DNA of 64,000 nucleotides from CAIWHR01 sp963816925. GTDB lineage: Bacteria > Pseudomonadota > Gammaproteobacteria > Burkholderiales > Casimicrobiaceae. Where the stretch lies: NCBI GenBank assembly GCA_963816925.1, contig CAWFMY010000028.1:1-64000 (forward strand). Reading direction: 5' to 3'. Every line of letters starts with the position of its first letter. The first letter of the stretch is position 1. The position numbers and the translations under genes are program-made. Shown piece after piece: positions 54,147 through 62,895 of this stretch. The notes under the pieces were generated by a model that made no database searches, was not told the DNA's origin, and saw only the letters and a list, made by a program, of their open reading frames with translations.

Positions 54147-55928
54147 TTGGCTCATTTTTGTCGCATTGCTTTTGCCGCCGCCCTGTCGTTCGTCGCGGCC
54201 GGCATCTCGCCCGCCGGCATGGCGCAGGGCGGCCTCCCCGGATCCAAGCCCGCGGCGACTTTGGTTCCGGCGCCGCCGCCACCCGCAGAGGAAGAAGGCC
54301 TCTCGGCCGAGCTCATGTACCGGCTGCTTCTGGGCGACGTCGCGCTGCAGCGGGGCGAGCCGGCGCTTGCCGCCCGCGCCTACCTCGAGGCCGCCCGCGA
54401 GACGCGCGACCCGATGCTCGCGCGCCGTGCAACCGAGATCGCGGTGGGCGCGCGGGCGCGGTCGCTGACGGTCGAATCGGCGCGGCTGTGGAGCGAAATC
54501 GAACCGGCCGCGCAACGCCCGAAGCAGATCATCGCCGCGCTCTCCGGCGGCAGCGGCGCAAAGGGCTTTGACAGCCCCGGCGTCGGCAACGATCTCAAGG
54601 CCGAGCTCGAGCGGGTGCTCGCTGACGCGGCGACCTCGCCGGCGGCGCTGGGCGAGGCGTTTCTTCAGCTCAACCGCCTGCTCGCCTCGGAGCCCGACAA
54701 GCAGGCCACGCTGCGGCTGGTCGAGTCGGTCGCGCAGCCGTATGCCGATCTTGCCGAGGCCCGCTTCGCCGTCGCGCTCGCCGCATTCAACACCGGGCTC
54801 GGCGACCTTTCGACGTCGTCGACCGCGCTGCGCGAGATCGACCGCGCGCTGATCCTGAAGCCGGGCTGGGAGCGCGCGGCGATGCTGAAGGCCGAGATCC
54901 TCGGCAAGCGCTCGCCGTCCGAGGCCACCGACTATCTCGTCGGTTATCTCGCCGCGCATCCGGATTCGAAGGCCGCCGCGGGATCGCTCGCGCAGTTCTA
55001 CGTCGAGCAGAAGCGCTACGCCGATGCGCGCGCGATCTTCGAGCGCTTCTGGGCGGCGGACAAGACCAATCGCGACTACGAGTTCGCCATCGCGGCGCTG
55101 GCCGTGCAGATGAAGGACTGGGAAAGCGCCGAAACGCTGTTCCAGGATCTCAAGCGCGCGAATTACGACGAGAACGGCAGCGTCGAGCTCTATCTCGCGC
55201 AGATCGCCGAGGAGACCGGCCGCTACGCGCTGGCGTTCGACCGCTATCGCGCGGTTCCCGACGGCGAGCGGTCGTGGATCGCGAAAATCCGCGCGGCGAC
55301 GATGCTCGCGAAGCAGAACCGCATGCCGGAAGCGCGCCAGTATCTCGCGGATCTTCCGGCGGTCACGCAGGAGCAGCGGACGCAGGTGCGCCAGGCCGAA
55401 GCGCAGCTCCTGCGCGATGCGGGCGACAACGCGGGCGCCTACGCCGTGCTCACGCAGGCCCTCGTCGAGCAGCCCGATCAGCCGGACCTGCTGTACGACA
55501 TCGCGATGGTCGCCGAGAAGCTCGACAAGCTCGACGTCGCCGAGGCACGGCTTGGCGAGCTCATCGCGTTGAACCCGGAAAACGCGCAGGCGCTGAACGC
55601 GCTGGGATACACGCTGGTCGACCGCACGAAGCGCACGGCGGAAGGTCTGGCACTGATCGAGCGCGCGCACAAGCTTTCGCCGCAGGACCCGTTCATTCTC
55701 GACAGCATGGGGTGGGCCCAGTTCCGGATGGGCAATCTCGAGGCCGCCGAAGGCTACCTCCGGCGCGCGCTCGCCGAACGTCCGGACGCCGAGATTGCCG
55801 CGCATCTCGGCGAAGTGCTGTGGGCGAAGGGCGAGCAGGCGCGCGCCCGGGAAGTGTGGCAGTCGCAGCTCAAGTCCACGCCCGACAACCCGGTGCTCCT
55901 CGAGACGATGCGCCGGTACGCGCCGTAG
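54147..55928 (+). CDS. Exported TPR protein
   Basis: 593 residues from a TTG at 54147 preceded by GCGGGAAG. A signal peptide (IAFAAALSFVAAGISPAGMA) leads to a proline-rich linker and then TPR repeats across the rest of the protein, for example EKLDKLDVAEARLGELIALNPENAQALNALGYTL near the C-terminus. The location is probably periplasmic. It lies directly before lolB (three-base gap), the usual arrangement in betaproteobacteria, so it may take part in outer-membrane or lipoprotein biogenesis. The exact function is not established. Confidence 0.88.
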   Translation: MAHFCRIAFAAALSFVAAGISPAGMAQGGLPGSKPAATLVPAPPPPAEEEGLSAELMYRLLLGDVALQRGEPALAARAYLEAARETRDPMLARRATEIAVGARARSLTVESARLWSEIEPAAQRPKQIIAALSGGSGAKGFDSPGVGNDLKAELERVLADAATSPAALGEAFLQLNRLLASEPDKQATLRLVESVAQPYADLAEARFAVALAAFNTGLGDLSTSSTALREIDRALILKPGWERAAMLKAEILGKRSPSEATDYLVGYLAAHPDSKAAAGSLAQFYVEQKRYADARAIFERFWAADKTNRDYEFAIAALAVQMKDWESAETLFQDLKRANYDENGSVELYLAQIAEETGRYALAFDRYRAVPDGERSWIAKIRAATMLAKQNRMPEARQYLADLPAVTQEQRTQVRQAEAQLLRDAGDNAGAYAVLTQALVEQPDQPDLLYDIAMVAEKLDKLDVAEARLGELIALNPENAQALNALGYTLVDRTKRTAEGLALIERAHKLSPQDPFILDSMGWAQFRMGNLEAAEGYLRRALAERPDAEIAAHLGEVLWAKGEQARAREVWQSQLKSTPDNPVLLETMRRYAP

Positions 55929-55931
55929 CCG

Positions 55932-56519
55932 TTGGGGGCGCGCCGCCGGGCGTGGAAGGTCGCGGCTGCGCTGGCGGCCGCCTTGCTCGCCGCGTGTGCG
56001 GCGGCGCCGATTCAGTCGCCGCGAGCCGAGCTGCCAAACGCCGACGCCCCGTTCGCGATCGACGGACGCCTCTCGGTGCGCCGCGGCACGGAGGCACTCG
56101 CGGGGAATTTCACCTGGAGGCACGCGCCGCCGCGCGACGATCTCGTCGTCTCGTCGCCGCTCGGCCAGACGATGGCGGAGATTTCCGGCGACGCGTCGAC
56201 CGCGCGCTACGAGCTTCGGCGTGCCGACGGCCAGCGCGAGGTTGCGCAGGATTGGTCCGCGCTGACGGACCGTGCGCTCGGCGCGCCGCTGCCCGTGGCC
56301 GGACTCGCCGCATGGATCGTCGGCGCGCCGCGGGCGAACGCCGCGCATTCGCTCGAGCCGGACGCGGCAGGACGGCCGGCGGTCCTGCGGCAGGACGGCT
56401 GGGAAATCGTCTATGCCTATGCCGACGCCGAAGCGCGACTGCCCATGCGGCTGCAGCTTACGCAGCACGATCTCGAAGTCAGGATCGTGGTGCTGCAACG
56501 AACTCGCGCTTTGATCTAG
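55932..56519 (+). CDS. lolB: Outer-membrane lipoprotein receptor LolB
   Basis: 195 residues from a TTG at 55932. A short signal peptide ends in the lipobox LLAAC with the lipidated cysteine at residue 22. The body has the LolB pattern (FAIDGRLSVRRGTEALAGNFTWRHAPPRDDLVVSSPLGQTMAEI). It accepts lipoproteins from LolA at the outer membrane. ispE follows 10 bases later, the standard lolB-ispE-prs order. Confidence 0.93.
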   Translation: MGARRRAWKVAAALAAALLAACAAAPIQSPRAELPNADAPFAIDGRLSVRRGTEALAGNFTWRHAPPRDDLVVSSPLGQTMAEISGDASTARYELRRADGQREVAQDWSALTDRALGAPLPVAGLAAWIVGAPRANAAHSLEPDAAGRPAVLRQDGWEIVYAYADAEARLPMRLQLTQHDLEVRIVVLQRTRALI

Positions 56520-56529
56520 CCTGTCCGCC

Positions 56530-57366
56530 ATGCGCACCTTGATCGTCCCGGCGCCGGCAAAGCTCAACCTTTTCCTGCATGTGACCGGGCGCCGCGGCGA
56601 CGGCCTGCACCTGCTGGAAACGCTCTTCGCCGCGCTCGACGTCGGCGACACGATCACGGTCGCGCACCGCGACGACGGCGCAATCCGTCGTGCCGGCGGA
56701 TGGCAGGAGATTCCCGAGGAAGCGGATCTCGCGCTGCGCGCCGCGCATGCGCTCAGGACGGCGACGGGTTGCCCCGCGGGTGCGGACATCGCGGTGACCA
56801 AACGGATTCCGGTCGGGGGTGGGCTGGGCGGCGGAAGCTCGGACGCGGCATCGGTGCTGCTCGCGCTCAACCGGTTATGGAACCTCGGCCTTTCGCGGGG
56901 CCGCCTGATGGAAATCGGCCTCGCGCTCGGCGCCGACGTTCCGTTCTTCGTGTTCGGCGCGCCTGCCTTTGCGGGCGGCGTCGGCGAGGTCCTCCGCGCG
57001 GTCACGTTGCCGCCGATGTGGGTCGCCGTGATCGCGCCCGCGGTCAGCGTGTCGACGGCGGGCGTTTTCGCGGCACCGGAATTGACACGCGATACGCCGT
57101 CAGCGAAAATGGATGTCTTTTCCGAGGGTTATGGCCGGAATGATCTGCAGGCGGTGGCAACGATGCGCCACCCGGAGATCGGCGCGGCCCTGGCCGAATT
57201 GCGCAAGCATTCGCGGCATGCGCGGATGACGGGATCGGGGAGTGCGGTGTTCGCGTCATTTGCAACCGGCGAGCTGGCGCGCCGCGCGGTCGTGGCGAGG
57301 CCGCCCGGCATGCGCGGGTTCGTCGCCCGCACGCTTCCCCGGCACCCGCTCGCCGCATTTGCGTGA
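56530..57366 (+). CDS. ispE: 4-diphosphocytidyl-2-C-methyl-D-erythritol kinase
   Basis: 278 residues. The N-terminal PAPAKLNLFLHVTGRRGDGLH and the GHMP-kinase ATP loop PVGGGLGGGSSDAA are typical, and the C-terminal MTGSGSAVFASF closes the active site. It catalyses the ATP-dependent step of the MEP isoprenoid pathway. It is followed by tRNA-Gln and prs. Confidence 0.97.
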   Translation: MRTLIVPAPAKLNLFLHVTGRRGDGLHLLETLFAALDVGDTITVAHRDDGAIRRAGGWQEIPEEADLALRAAHALRTATGCPAGADIAVTKRIPVGGGLGGGSSDAASVLLALNRLWNLGLSRGRLMEIGLALGADVPFFVFGAPAFAGGVGEVLRAVTLPPMWVAVIAPAVSVSTAGVFAAPELTRDTPSAKMDVFSEGYGRNDLQAVATMRHPEIGAALAELRKHSRHARMTGSGSAVFASFATGELARRAVVARPPGMRGFVARTLPRHPLAAFA

Positions 57367-57434
57367 TCCCCGGAACCGATACCAGGCTTTGTCTTTCGCG
57401 CCGTGTGCGATGCGGGCGCGCCGGTTTTTCCCGC

Positions 57435-57511
57435 TGGGGAGTCGCCAAGTTGGTTAAGGCACCGGATTTTGATTCCGGCATTCGAAGGTTCGAATCCTTC
57501 CTCCCCAGCCA
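57435..57511 (+). tRNA. tRNA-Gln (anticodon TTG)
   Basis: Full cloverleaf: acceptor TGGGGAG pairs with CTCCCCA, the anticodon stem CCGGA pairs with TCCGG around TTTTGAT (anticodon TTG), and the T arm is GAAGG-TTCGAAT-CCTTC. The discriminator is G and CCA is encoded. It lies between ispE and prs, a conserved place for tRNA-Gln in betaproteobacteria. Confidence 0.97.
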
Positions 57512-57572
57512 TTTCATCAGGGTCGGCGCGAGCGGCTGCGCGCATCTGCCCGTAGAGCCCTAGCGCGCTGCC

Positions 57573-58523
57573 ATGGCCTTCGAGCGCATGCGCGTCTTCA
57601 CCGGCAATGCGAATCCGACGCTCGCGGAGGCCGTCTGCCGCCATCTCAACATCAGCCTCGGGCGCTGCGTGGTCGGCAAGTTCTCCGACGGCGAGGTGAT
57701 GGTCGAGCTCCTCGAGAACGTCCGCGGTCGCGACGTGTTCATCCTGCAGTCGACGAGCGTGCCGACGAACGACAACCTGATGGAGATCATGGTGATGGCG
57801 GATGCGCTGAAACGCGCTTCCGCCGGGCGCATCACCGCGTGCATGCCCTATTACGGCTATGCGCGGCAGGACCGGCGACCGCGCTCGGCCCGCGTGCCGA
57901 TCACCGCCAAGGTGGTGGCCGACATGCTGACGACGGTGGGCGTGCAGCGCGTGATGGTGATGGACCTCCACGCCGACCAGATCCAGGGCTTCTTCAACAT
58001 TCCCGTCGACAACATCTACGCGACGCCGATCCTGCTGGGCGATTTGTGGAAGCAGAATTACCAGGACCTTCTCGTGGTGTCGCCCGACGTGGGCGGCGTG
58101 GTGCGCGCACGCGCGATCGCGAAGCGCCTCGATTCCGAGCTCGCGATCATCGACAAGCGCCGCCCGCGCGCCAACGTCGCCGAAGTGATGAACATCATCG
58201 GCGACGTGTCGGGGCGCACGTGCGTGATCATGGACGACATCGTCGACACGGCGAACACGCTTTGCAAGGCGGCGACGGCGCTGAAGGAGCACGGCGCCAG
58301 CAAAGTCGTCGCGTATTGCACGCACCCGGTGCTCTCCGGCGGCGCCGTCGCGCGGATCGGGTCCTCGGAACTGGACGAGATCGTCGTCACCGACACGATT
58401 CCCCTCACCGACGACGCGCGCGCGTGCCCGCGCATCCGGCAGCTGTCGTGCGCGCAGCTCCTCGCCGAGACGATGACGCGCGTGTCGAACGAAGAGTCGG
58501 TGAGCTCGCTCTTCACTGAATAG
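57573..58523 (+). CDS. prs: Ribose-phosphate pyrophosphokinase (PRPP synthetase)
   Basis: 316 residues. VFTGNANPTLAEAVCRHL, the PRPP-synthase signature DLHADQIQGFFNIP and the PRPP loop CVIMDDIVDTANTL are present. It transfers pyrophosphate from ATP to ribose 5-phosphate for nucleotide, histidine and tryptophan synthesis. It is followed by a promoter and rplY. Confidence 0.98.
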   Translation: MAFERMRVFTGNANPTLAEAVCRHLNISLGRCVVGKFSDGEVMVELLENVRGRDVFILQSTSVPTNDNLMEIMVMADALKRASAGRITACMPYYGYARQDRRPRSARVPITAKVVADMLTTVGVQRVMVMDLHADQIQGFFNIPVDNIYATPILLGDLWKQNYQDLLVVSPDVGGVVRARAIAKRLDSELAIIDKRRPRANVAEVMNIIGDVSGRTCVIMDDIVDTANTLCKAATALKEHGASKVVAYCTHPVLSGGAVARIGSSELDEIVVTDTIPLTDDARACPRIRQLSCAQLLAETMTRVSNEESVSSLFTE

Positions 58524-58542
58524 GACCCGGGCCCTGGGGCCA

Positions 58543-58572
58543 TTGGCAATCGCCCCGGTTTCCGGTTATAAT
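58543..58572 (+). promoter_or_regulatory. rplY promoter
   Basis: TTGGCA (58543-58548) and a perfect TATAAT (58567-58572) with an 18-base spacer. The leader to the rplY ATG at 58695 is about 115 bases. Confidence 0.75.
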
Positions 58573-58694
58573 TCAAGGCTTTCCCGGGCAGCGGGTCATT
58601 GACCTCCTCCCCGGATGTCGCCAACCGCGGACGACCGTCAACCTGCTTTTCGAGGCGGGGATATCCGGAAGGCCGCAGACATCGGGAGTCGCAC

Positions 58695-59435
58695 ATGCAA
58701 TTCGAATTCACCGCATTTCCGCGCACGACGGAAGGCCGCGGCGCCAGCCGCCGCATGCGCCGGGCCGGCAAGGCACCGGGCATCGTTTACGGCGGCGCGG
58801 GCCAGCCGCAGCCGATCGAGCTCGACCACAACGCGCTCTTCCACGCGCTGCGCAACGAGGCCTTCCACGCGTCGATCCTGACGATGAAGCTCGATGGCGG
58901 CGCGACCAAGGTGTTGCTGCGCGACGTGCAGATGCATCCGTTTCGCAACGAGATCCTGCACGTCGACTTCCAGCGCGTCGACGAGAACCGCAAGATCCAC
59001 ATGAAGGTCCCGCTGCACTTCGTCAACGGCGAATCGTCGCCGGCGGTCAAGGTCTCCAGCGCGATCGTGACGCACGTGCTGAACGAGCTCGACATCTCGT
59101 GCCTGCCGAAGGACCTCCCGGAATACATCGAAGTGGACCTGGTGGCGCTCGACGTCGGCCATTCGATCCACGTTTCGGCGCTGACGATGCCGCCGGGCGT
59201 TTCGGTCGTCATGCGCGGCAAGCTCGATCCCGTCGTCGCCGCGGCCGTCGTGCCGAAGGCCGTCGTCGAGGAAGTGGTCGAAGCCGAAGCCGTGCCGGGT
59301 GCGGAAGGCGCGGTCGCCGCCGGCGCCGCGGCGCCGGGCGCGACTGCGGCGGGCGATGCGAAGCCCGCGGAAGCCGCCGGCGAAAAGAAGGAAAAGGACA
59401 GCGGCAAGGACAAGGACGACAAGAAGAAAAAGTAA
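58695..59435 (+). CDS. rplY: 50S ribosomal protein L25 (Ctc/TL5 form)
   Basis: 246 residues. The L25 domain (MQFEFTAFPRTTEGRGASRRM through HVDFQRV) binds 5S rRNA; the second, Ctc-type beta domain continues to about residue 185 (PEYIEVDLVALDVGHSIHVSAL). The remainder is a low-complexity tail rich in Ala and Glu, ending in an unusual lysine/aspartate run (DSGKDKDDKKKK). The protein helps ribosome assembly. A strong terminator follows, separating it from pth. Confidence 0.95.
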   Translation: MQFEFTAFPRTTEGRGASRRMRRAGKAPGIVYGGAGQPQPIELDHNALFHALRNEAFHASILTMKLDGGATKVLLRDVQMHPFRNEILHVDFQRVDENRKIHMKVPLHFVNGESSPAVKVSSAIVTHVLNELDISCLPKDLPEYIEVDLVALDVGHSIHVSALTMPPGVSVVMRGKLDPVVAAAVVPKAVVEEVVEAEAVPGAEGAVAAGAAAPGATAAGDAKPAEAAGEKKEKDSGKDKDDKKKK

Positions 59436-59459
59436 GCCTTCGCGACGTCTCGGCAGGAA

Positions 59460-59490
59460 GGCCCGCCGCGAGCATCCGGCGGGCCTTTTT
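59460..59490 (+). terminator. Rho-independent terminator of rplY
   Basis: Perfect nine-base stem GGCCCGCCG with an eight-base loop, directly followed by TTTTT. It starts 25 bases after the rplY stop. Confidence 0.92.
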
Positions 59491-59525
59491 GCTGCGCAAT
59501 CGGCACGGAAAGCACGAGCATTCAC

Positions 59526-60134
59526 ATGGGCACATCGATTCGCCTTGTCGTCGGCCTGGGAAACCCGGGCCGCGAGCACGAAGGAACGCGCCACAACGCG
59601 GGGTTCTGGTTCGCCGACGCTTTGGCGAAGGACCTCGGCGCCGCGTTCGCGACGGAGGGCAAGTTCCACGGCCAGGTCGCGCGCGGCGCCGGCGACCTGC
59701 GGCTCCTGAAGCCCGGGACGTACATGAACCTGTCGGGTCGCGCGGTCGCGGCGCTCGCGCGCTTTTTCGCGATCGCGCCCGCGGAAATCCTCGTCGCGCA
59801 CGACGAGCTCGACCTGCTGCCGGGCGAGGCAAAGATGAAATTCGGCGGCGGCAACGCCGGCCACAACGGCCTGCGCGACATCGACGCGCAGCTTGGCACA
59901 TCCGAATTCTGGCGGCTGCGACTCGGGATCGGCCATCCGCGCGATTCCGCGATCCCGCAGCAGGAAGTCGTCGACTACGTGCTGCGCCCGCCGTTCGCCC
60001 CCGAGCGCGCGCGGATCGACGCGGCCATCGAGCGCTCGCTCGCGGCGTGGCCGGCGATTGCCGCCGGCGAGTTCGAGCGCGCGATGCTGGTGCTGCACAC
60101 GAAGGACGCGAAAGACACCAAGGACATGAGATGA
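59526..60134 (+). CDS. pth: Peptidyl-tRNA hydrolase
   Basis: 202 residues. The family signature GLGNPGREHEGTRHNAGF holds the catalytic histidine; other markers are KPGTYMNLSGRAV, VAHDELDLLPG and GGNAGHNGLRDI. It recycles tRNA from stalled peptidyl-tRNA. The stop overlaps the ychF start by four bases (ATGA), the usual pth-ychF coupling. Confidence 0.97.
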   Translation: MGTSIRLVVGLGNPGREHEGTRHNAGFWFADALAKDLGAAFATEGKFHGQVARGAGDLRLLKPGTYMNLSGRAVAALARFFAIAPAEILVAHDELDLLPGEAKMKFGGGNAGHNGLRDIDAQLGTSEFWRLRLGIGHPRDSAIPQQEVVDYVLRPPFAPERARIDAAIERSLAAWPAIAAGEFERAMLVLHTKDAKDTKDMR

Positions 60135-61226
60135 GCCTCAAATGCGGGATCGTCGGCCTGCCCAACGTCGGCAAGTCGACGCTGTTCAATGCGCTGACCA
60201 AAGCGGGAATCGCCGCCGAGAACTATCCGTTCTGCACGATCGAGCCCAATGTCGGCATCGTCGAGGTTCCTGACCCGCGGCTCGCGGCGCTTGCGGCCAT
60301 CGCGCATCCCGAAAAGGTGATTCCGGCGACGGTCGAGTTCGTCGACATCGCGGGTCTCGTCGCGGGCGCGTCGAAAGGCGAGGGACTCGGCAACCAGTTC
60401 CTCGCGAACATCCGCGAAACGGACGCGATCGCGCACGTGGTGCGCTGCTTCGTCGACGACAACGTCGTCCACGTCGGCGGCAAGGTGAACCCGCTTTCCG
60501 ACATCGAGACGATCGATACGGAACTGGCGCTGGCCGACCTCGCCGCCGTCGAGAAGCAGCGGTCGAAATACGAAAAGCTCGCGCGTTCCGGCGGCGACAA
60601 GGAAGCGCAGCGCATCGTCGCGGCGCTTGGCGAAAGTGGAGGCGGTGCTGGACCAGGGCAGGCCCGCGCGCGCGGCGGACCTCTACGCCGAGGAGCGCGA
60701 CGTGCTGCGCCCGTTCTTCCTGCTGACGATGAAACCGACGATGTACGTGGCGAACGTCGGCGAGCGCGGCTTCCACGACAATCCGTTGCTGGACATGGTG
60801 GTCGCGCACGCGGCGAAGGACGGCGCGCCGGTCGTCCCGGTGTGCGCGTCGCTCGAAGCCGAGATCGCCGATCTCGACGGCGACGACAAGCTCGCGTTCC
60901 TCGCCGACCTCGGACTCGCCGAGCCCGGCCTCGACCGGGTGATCCACGCCGGCTACAGGCTGCTCGGCCTCGAGACGTACCTCACGGCCGGGCCGAAGGA
61001 GGTACGTGCGTGGACGATCCATGCCGGCGCAACCGCACCGCAGGCGGCCGGGGTGATCCACACCGATTTCGAGAAGGGCTTCATCCGCGCTGAAGTGATC
61101 GCGTTCGCCGATTACATCGCCTGCAAGGGCGAGCACGGCGCGAAGGAGCGCGGCAAGATGCGCCTCGAAGGCCGCGACTACGTCGTCAAGGACGGCGACG
61201 TCATGCACTTCCGGTTCAACGTCTGA
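60131..61226 (+). CDS. ychF: Ribosome-binding ATPase YchF (OLA1), frameshifted in this sequence
   Basis: About 364 residues after removing one T at 60627-60628, restoring AALAKVEAVLDQG. The G1 loop GLPNVGKSTLFNAL and G3 DIAGLV are in the first frame; the TGS domain (TYLTAGPKEVRAWTIHAGATAPQAAGVIHTDFEKGFIRAEV) and the ending DGDVMHFRFNV are in the second. It is an Obg-family ATPase linked to ribosomes and oxidative stress. The two halves are both full and conserved, so this is probably a sequence error. Confidence 0.95.
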
Positions 61227-61228
61227 AT

Positions 61229-61307
61229 GAACGCCCCCCGATGCTCGCTGTGCTCGCCTCCCCCAGTGGGGGCTGTTCAGTCCCTTGGGGCGGCCCGGCG
61301 GGACTGA
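61229..61307. repeat. Burkholderiales-type GC-rich intergenic repeat upstream of dapF
   Basis: Contains CGCTGTGCTCGCCTCCCCC, then CCCCCAGTGGGGG, then the inverted pair TCAGTCCC (61277-61284) and GGGACTGA (61300-61307) around TTGGGGCGGCCCGGC. This resembles the short hairpin elements scattered between genes in Burkholderiales. I recognise the pattern from memory only. Confidence 0.5.
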
Positions 61308-61312
61308 CGGCG

Positions 61313-62158
61313 GTGACGACGCTCAAGTTCACCAAGATGCAGGGCCTCGGCAACGACTTCGTCGTGTTCGACGGCATTCGCCAGCGCGTCGAACTTTCGC
61401 GCGACGAGTTGAAACGGCTCGCCGACCGCCGCTTCGGCGTGGGCTGCGATCAAGTCCTCGTCGTCGAAAAGGCGAGCGGGCCCGACGCCGACTTCCGTTA
61501 CCGGATCTGGAACGCCGACGGCGGCGAAGTCGAGCAGTGCGGCAACGGCGCGCGCTGCTTCGTGCATTTCGTTCGCCAGCAGGGGCTGACGACGAAGAAC
61601 CGGATCCGGGTGGAGACGGCCGGCGGCGTCATCGTCCCGGAACTCGTCGCCGGCGGCGACGTCGCGGTCGACATGGGAGTGCCGCGGTTCGCGCCCGCCG
61701 ACATCCCGTTCGCCGGCGACGGCGACGCGGTGATCCGCCGGCGCTCGATGTCGAGGGCGAGACCGTTCTCGTCACGCTCGTCTCGATGGGCAATCCGCAT
61801 GCCGTGCAGGTCGTCGACGACGTCGACCGGGCGCCGGTCGCGTCGCAGGGGCCCCGGATCGAGCACGACCCGCGGTTTCCGGAGCGCGTGAATGTGGGCT
61901 ACATGCAGGTGGTGGATCGCGCTAACATTCGTCTACGCGTCTGGGAGCGCGGCGCAGGGCGAGACGCCGTCATGCGGCACCGGCGCCTGCGCGGCGGTCG
62001 TCGCGGGCATCCGGCGCGGCCTGCTCGACGGCGTGGTGAGCGTTGCGACGCGTGGCGGGCGTCTTGGGGTGGCGTGGCCGGGACCGGGCGCCGCGGTGAC
62101 GATGACGGGACCGGCGGCGACGGTGTTCGAAGGCGAATGGGAGGTGACCGCAGGGTGA
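61313..62158 (+). CDS. dapF: Diaminopimelate epimerase, frameshifted twice in this sequence
   Basis: About 281 residues. Two compensating shifts (a missing base near 61733-61741 and an extra G at 61957-61959) break the frame; rejoined, the protein has both catalytic cysteines, one in EQCGNGARCF and one in SCGTGACAAV. The GTG at 61313 gives VTTLKFTKMQGLGNDFVVFD. It converts LL- to meso-diaminopimelate for lysine and peptidoglycan. The gene is essential and both cysteine motifs are intact, so sequence error is the likely cause. The stop overlaps the DUF484 gene (TGATG). Confidence 0.94.
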
Positions 62159-62874
62159 TGCACGCCGCATGCGGCACGATGATGAACGCGAACGACGCAC
62201 CCACGACAGGACTGCCCAGGATGGACGCCAACACCGTCGCCCAATACCTCAAGGAAAATCCGTCGTTCTTCGAAGACTACGCGGATCTCATTGCCGAGAT
62301 CTTCGTTCCGCATCCGCACGGCGGCCATGCGATCCCCATCGCCGAGCGGCAGATCGTCACGCTGCGCGAGAAGAACGCCGAGCTCGAGAACCGGCTCCGG
62401 GAGTTGATCAAGTTCGGCGGCGAGAACGACCAGATCGCCGAGAAGCTCCATCGCTCGACGCTCGCGCTCTTCGCGGCGCCCGATCTCGAGACGACGCTGG
62501 CCGTGCTCTATCACAGCCTCAAGGAAGATTTCGGCGTGCCGCAGGTCGCGAGCCGGCTCTGGGGGCGCGTGCCCGAGCAATCCTATCTGCCGGAACTCGC
62601 GGCGACGACCATGGAATTGCGCGAGTACGCGGACCAGGTCGGCGCGCCGTATTGCGGGCCGAACGCGCCGTTCGAATCGCGCGACTGGTTCGAGCGCGGC
62701 GACGCATGGCGGTCGTTCGCCTTCCTGCCGCTGCGCACCGCGCAGACGTTCGGACTCCTCGGGCTTGCGAGCGAGGATTCCGAGCGCTTCTACCCGGGCA
62801 TGGGCACCGTCTACCTTACGCGGCTTGCGGAACTCGCAAGCGTTGCCACCGCGCGTTACCTGCCGCTCGCCTGA
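62158..62874 (+). CDS. DUF484 family protein
   Basis: 238 residues from the ATG at 62158, coupled to dapF. The N-terminal helix region (VAQYLKENPSFFEDYADLIAEIFVPHPHGGHAIPIAERQI) and a coiled segment (LREKNAELENRLRELIKF) lead into a GAF-like domain. The function is unknown; it is regularly found between dapF and xerC. Later ATGs at 62182 and 62221 are other possible starts. Confidence 0.9.
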   Translation: MHAACGTMMNANDAPTTGLPRMDANTVAQYLKENPSFFEDYADLIAEIFVPHPHGGHAIPIAERQIVTLREKNAELENRLRELIKFGGENDQIAEKLHRSTLALFAAPDLETTLAVLYHSLKEDFGVPQVASRLWGRVPEQSYLPELAATTMELREYADQVGAPYCGPNAPFESRDWFERGDAWRSFAFLPLRTAQTFGLLGLASEDSERFYPGMGTVYLTRLAELASVATARYLPLA

Positions 62875-62895
62875 CCTCCGGCCGATCCGGGCGCG

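Noticed and set aside
53778..57005. 1075-codon open frame on the minus strand
   Set aside because: Runs against the mutM/TPR/lolB/ispE genes; Arg- and Leu-rich shadow.
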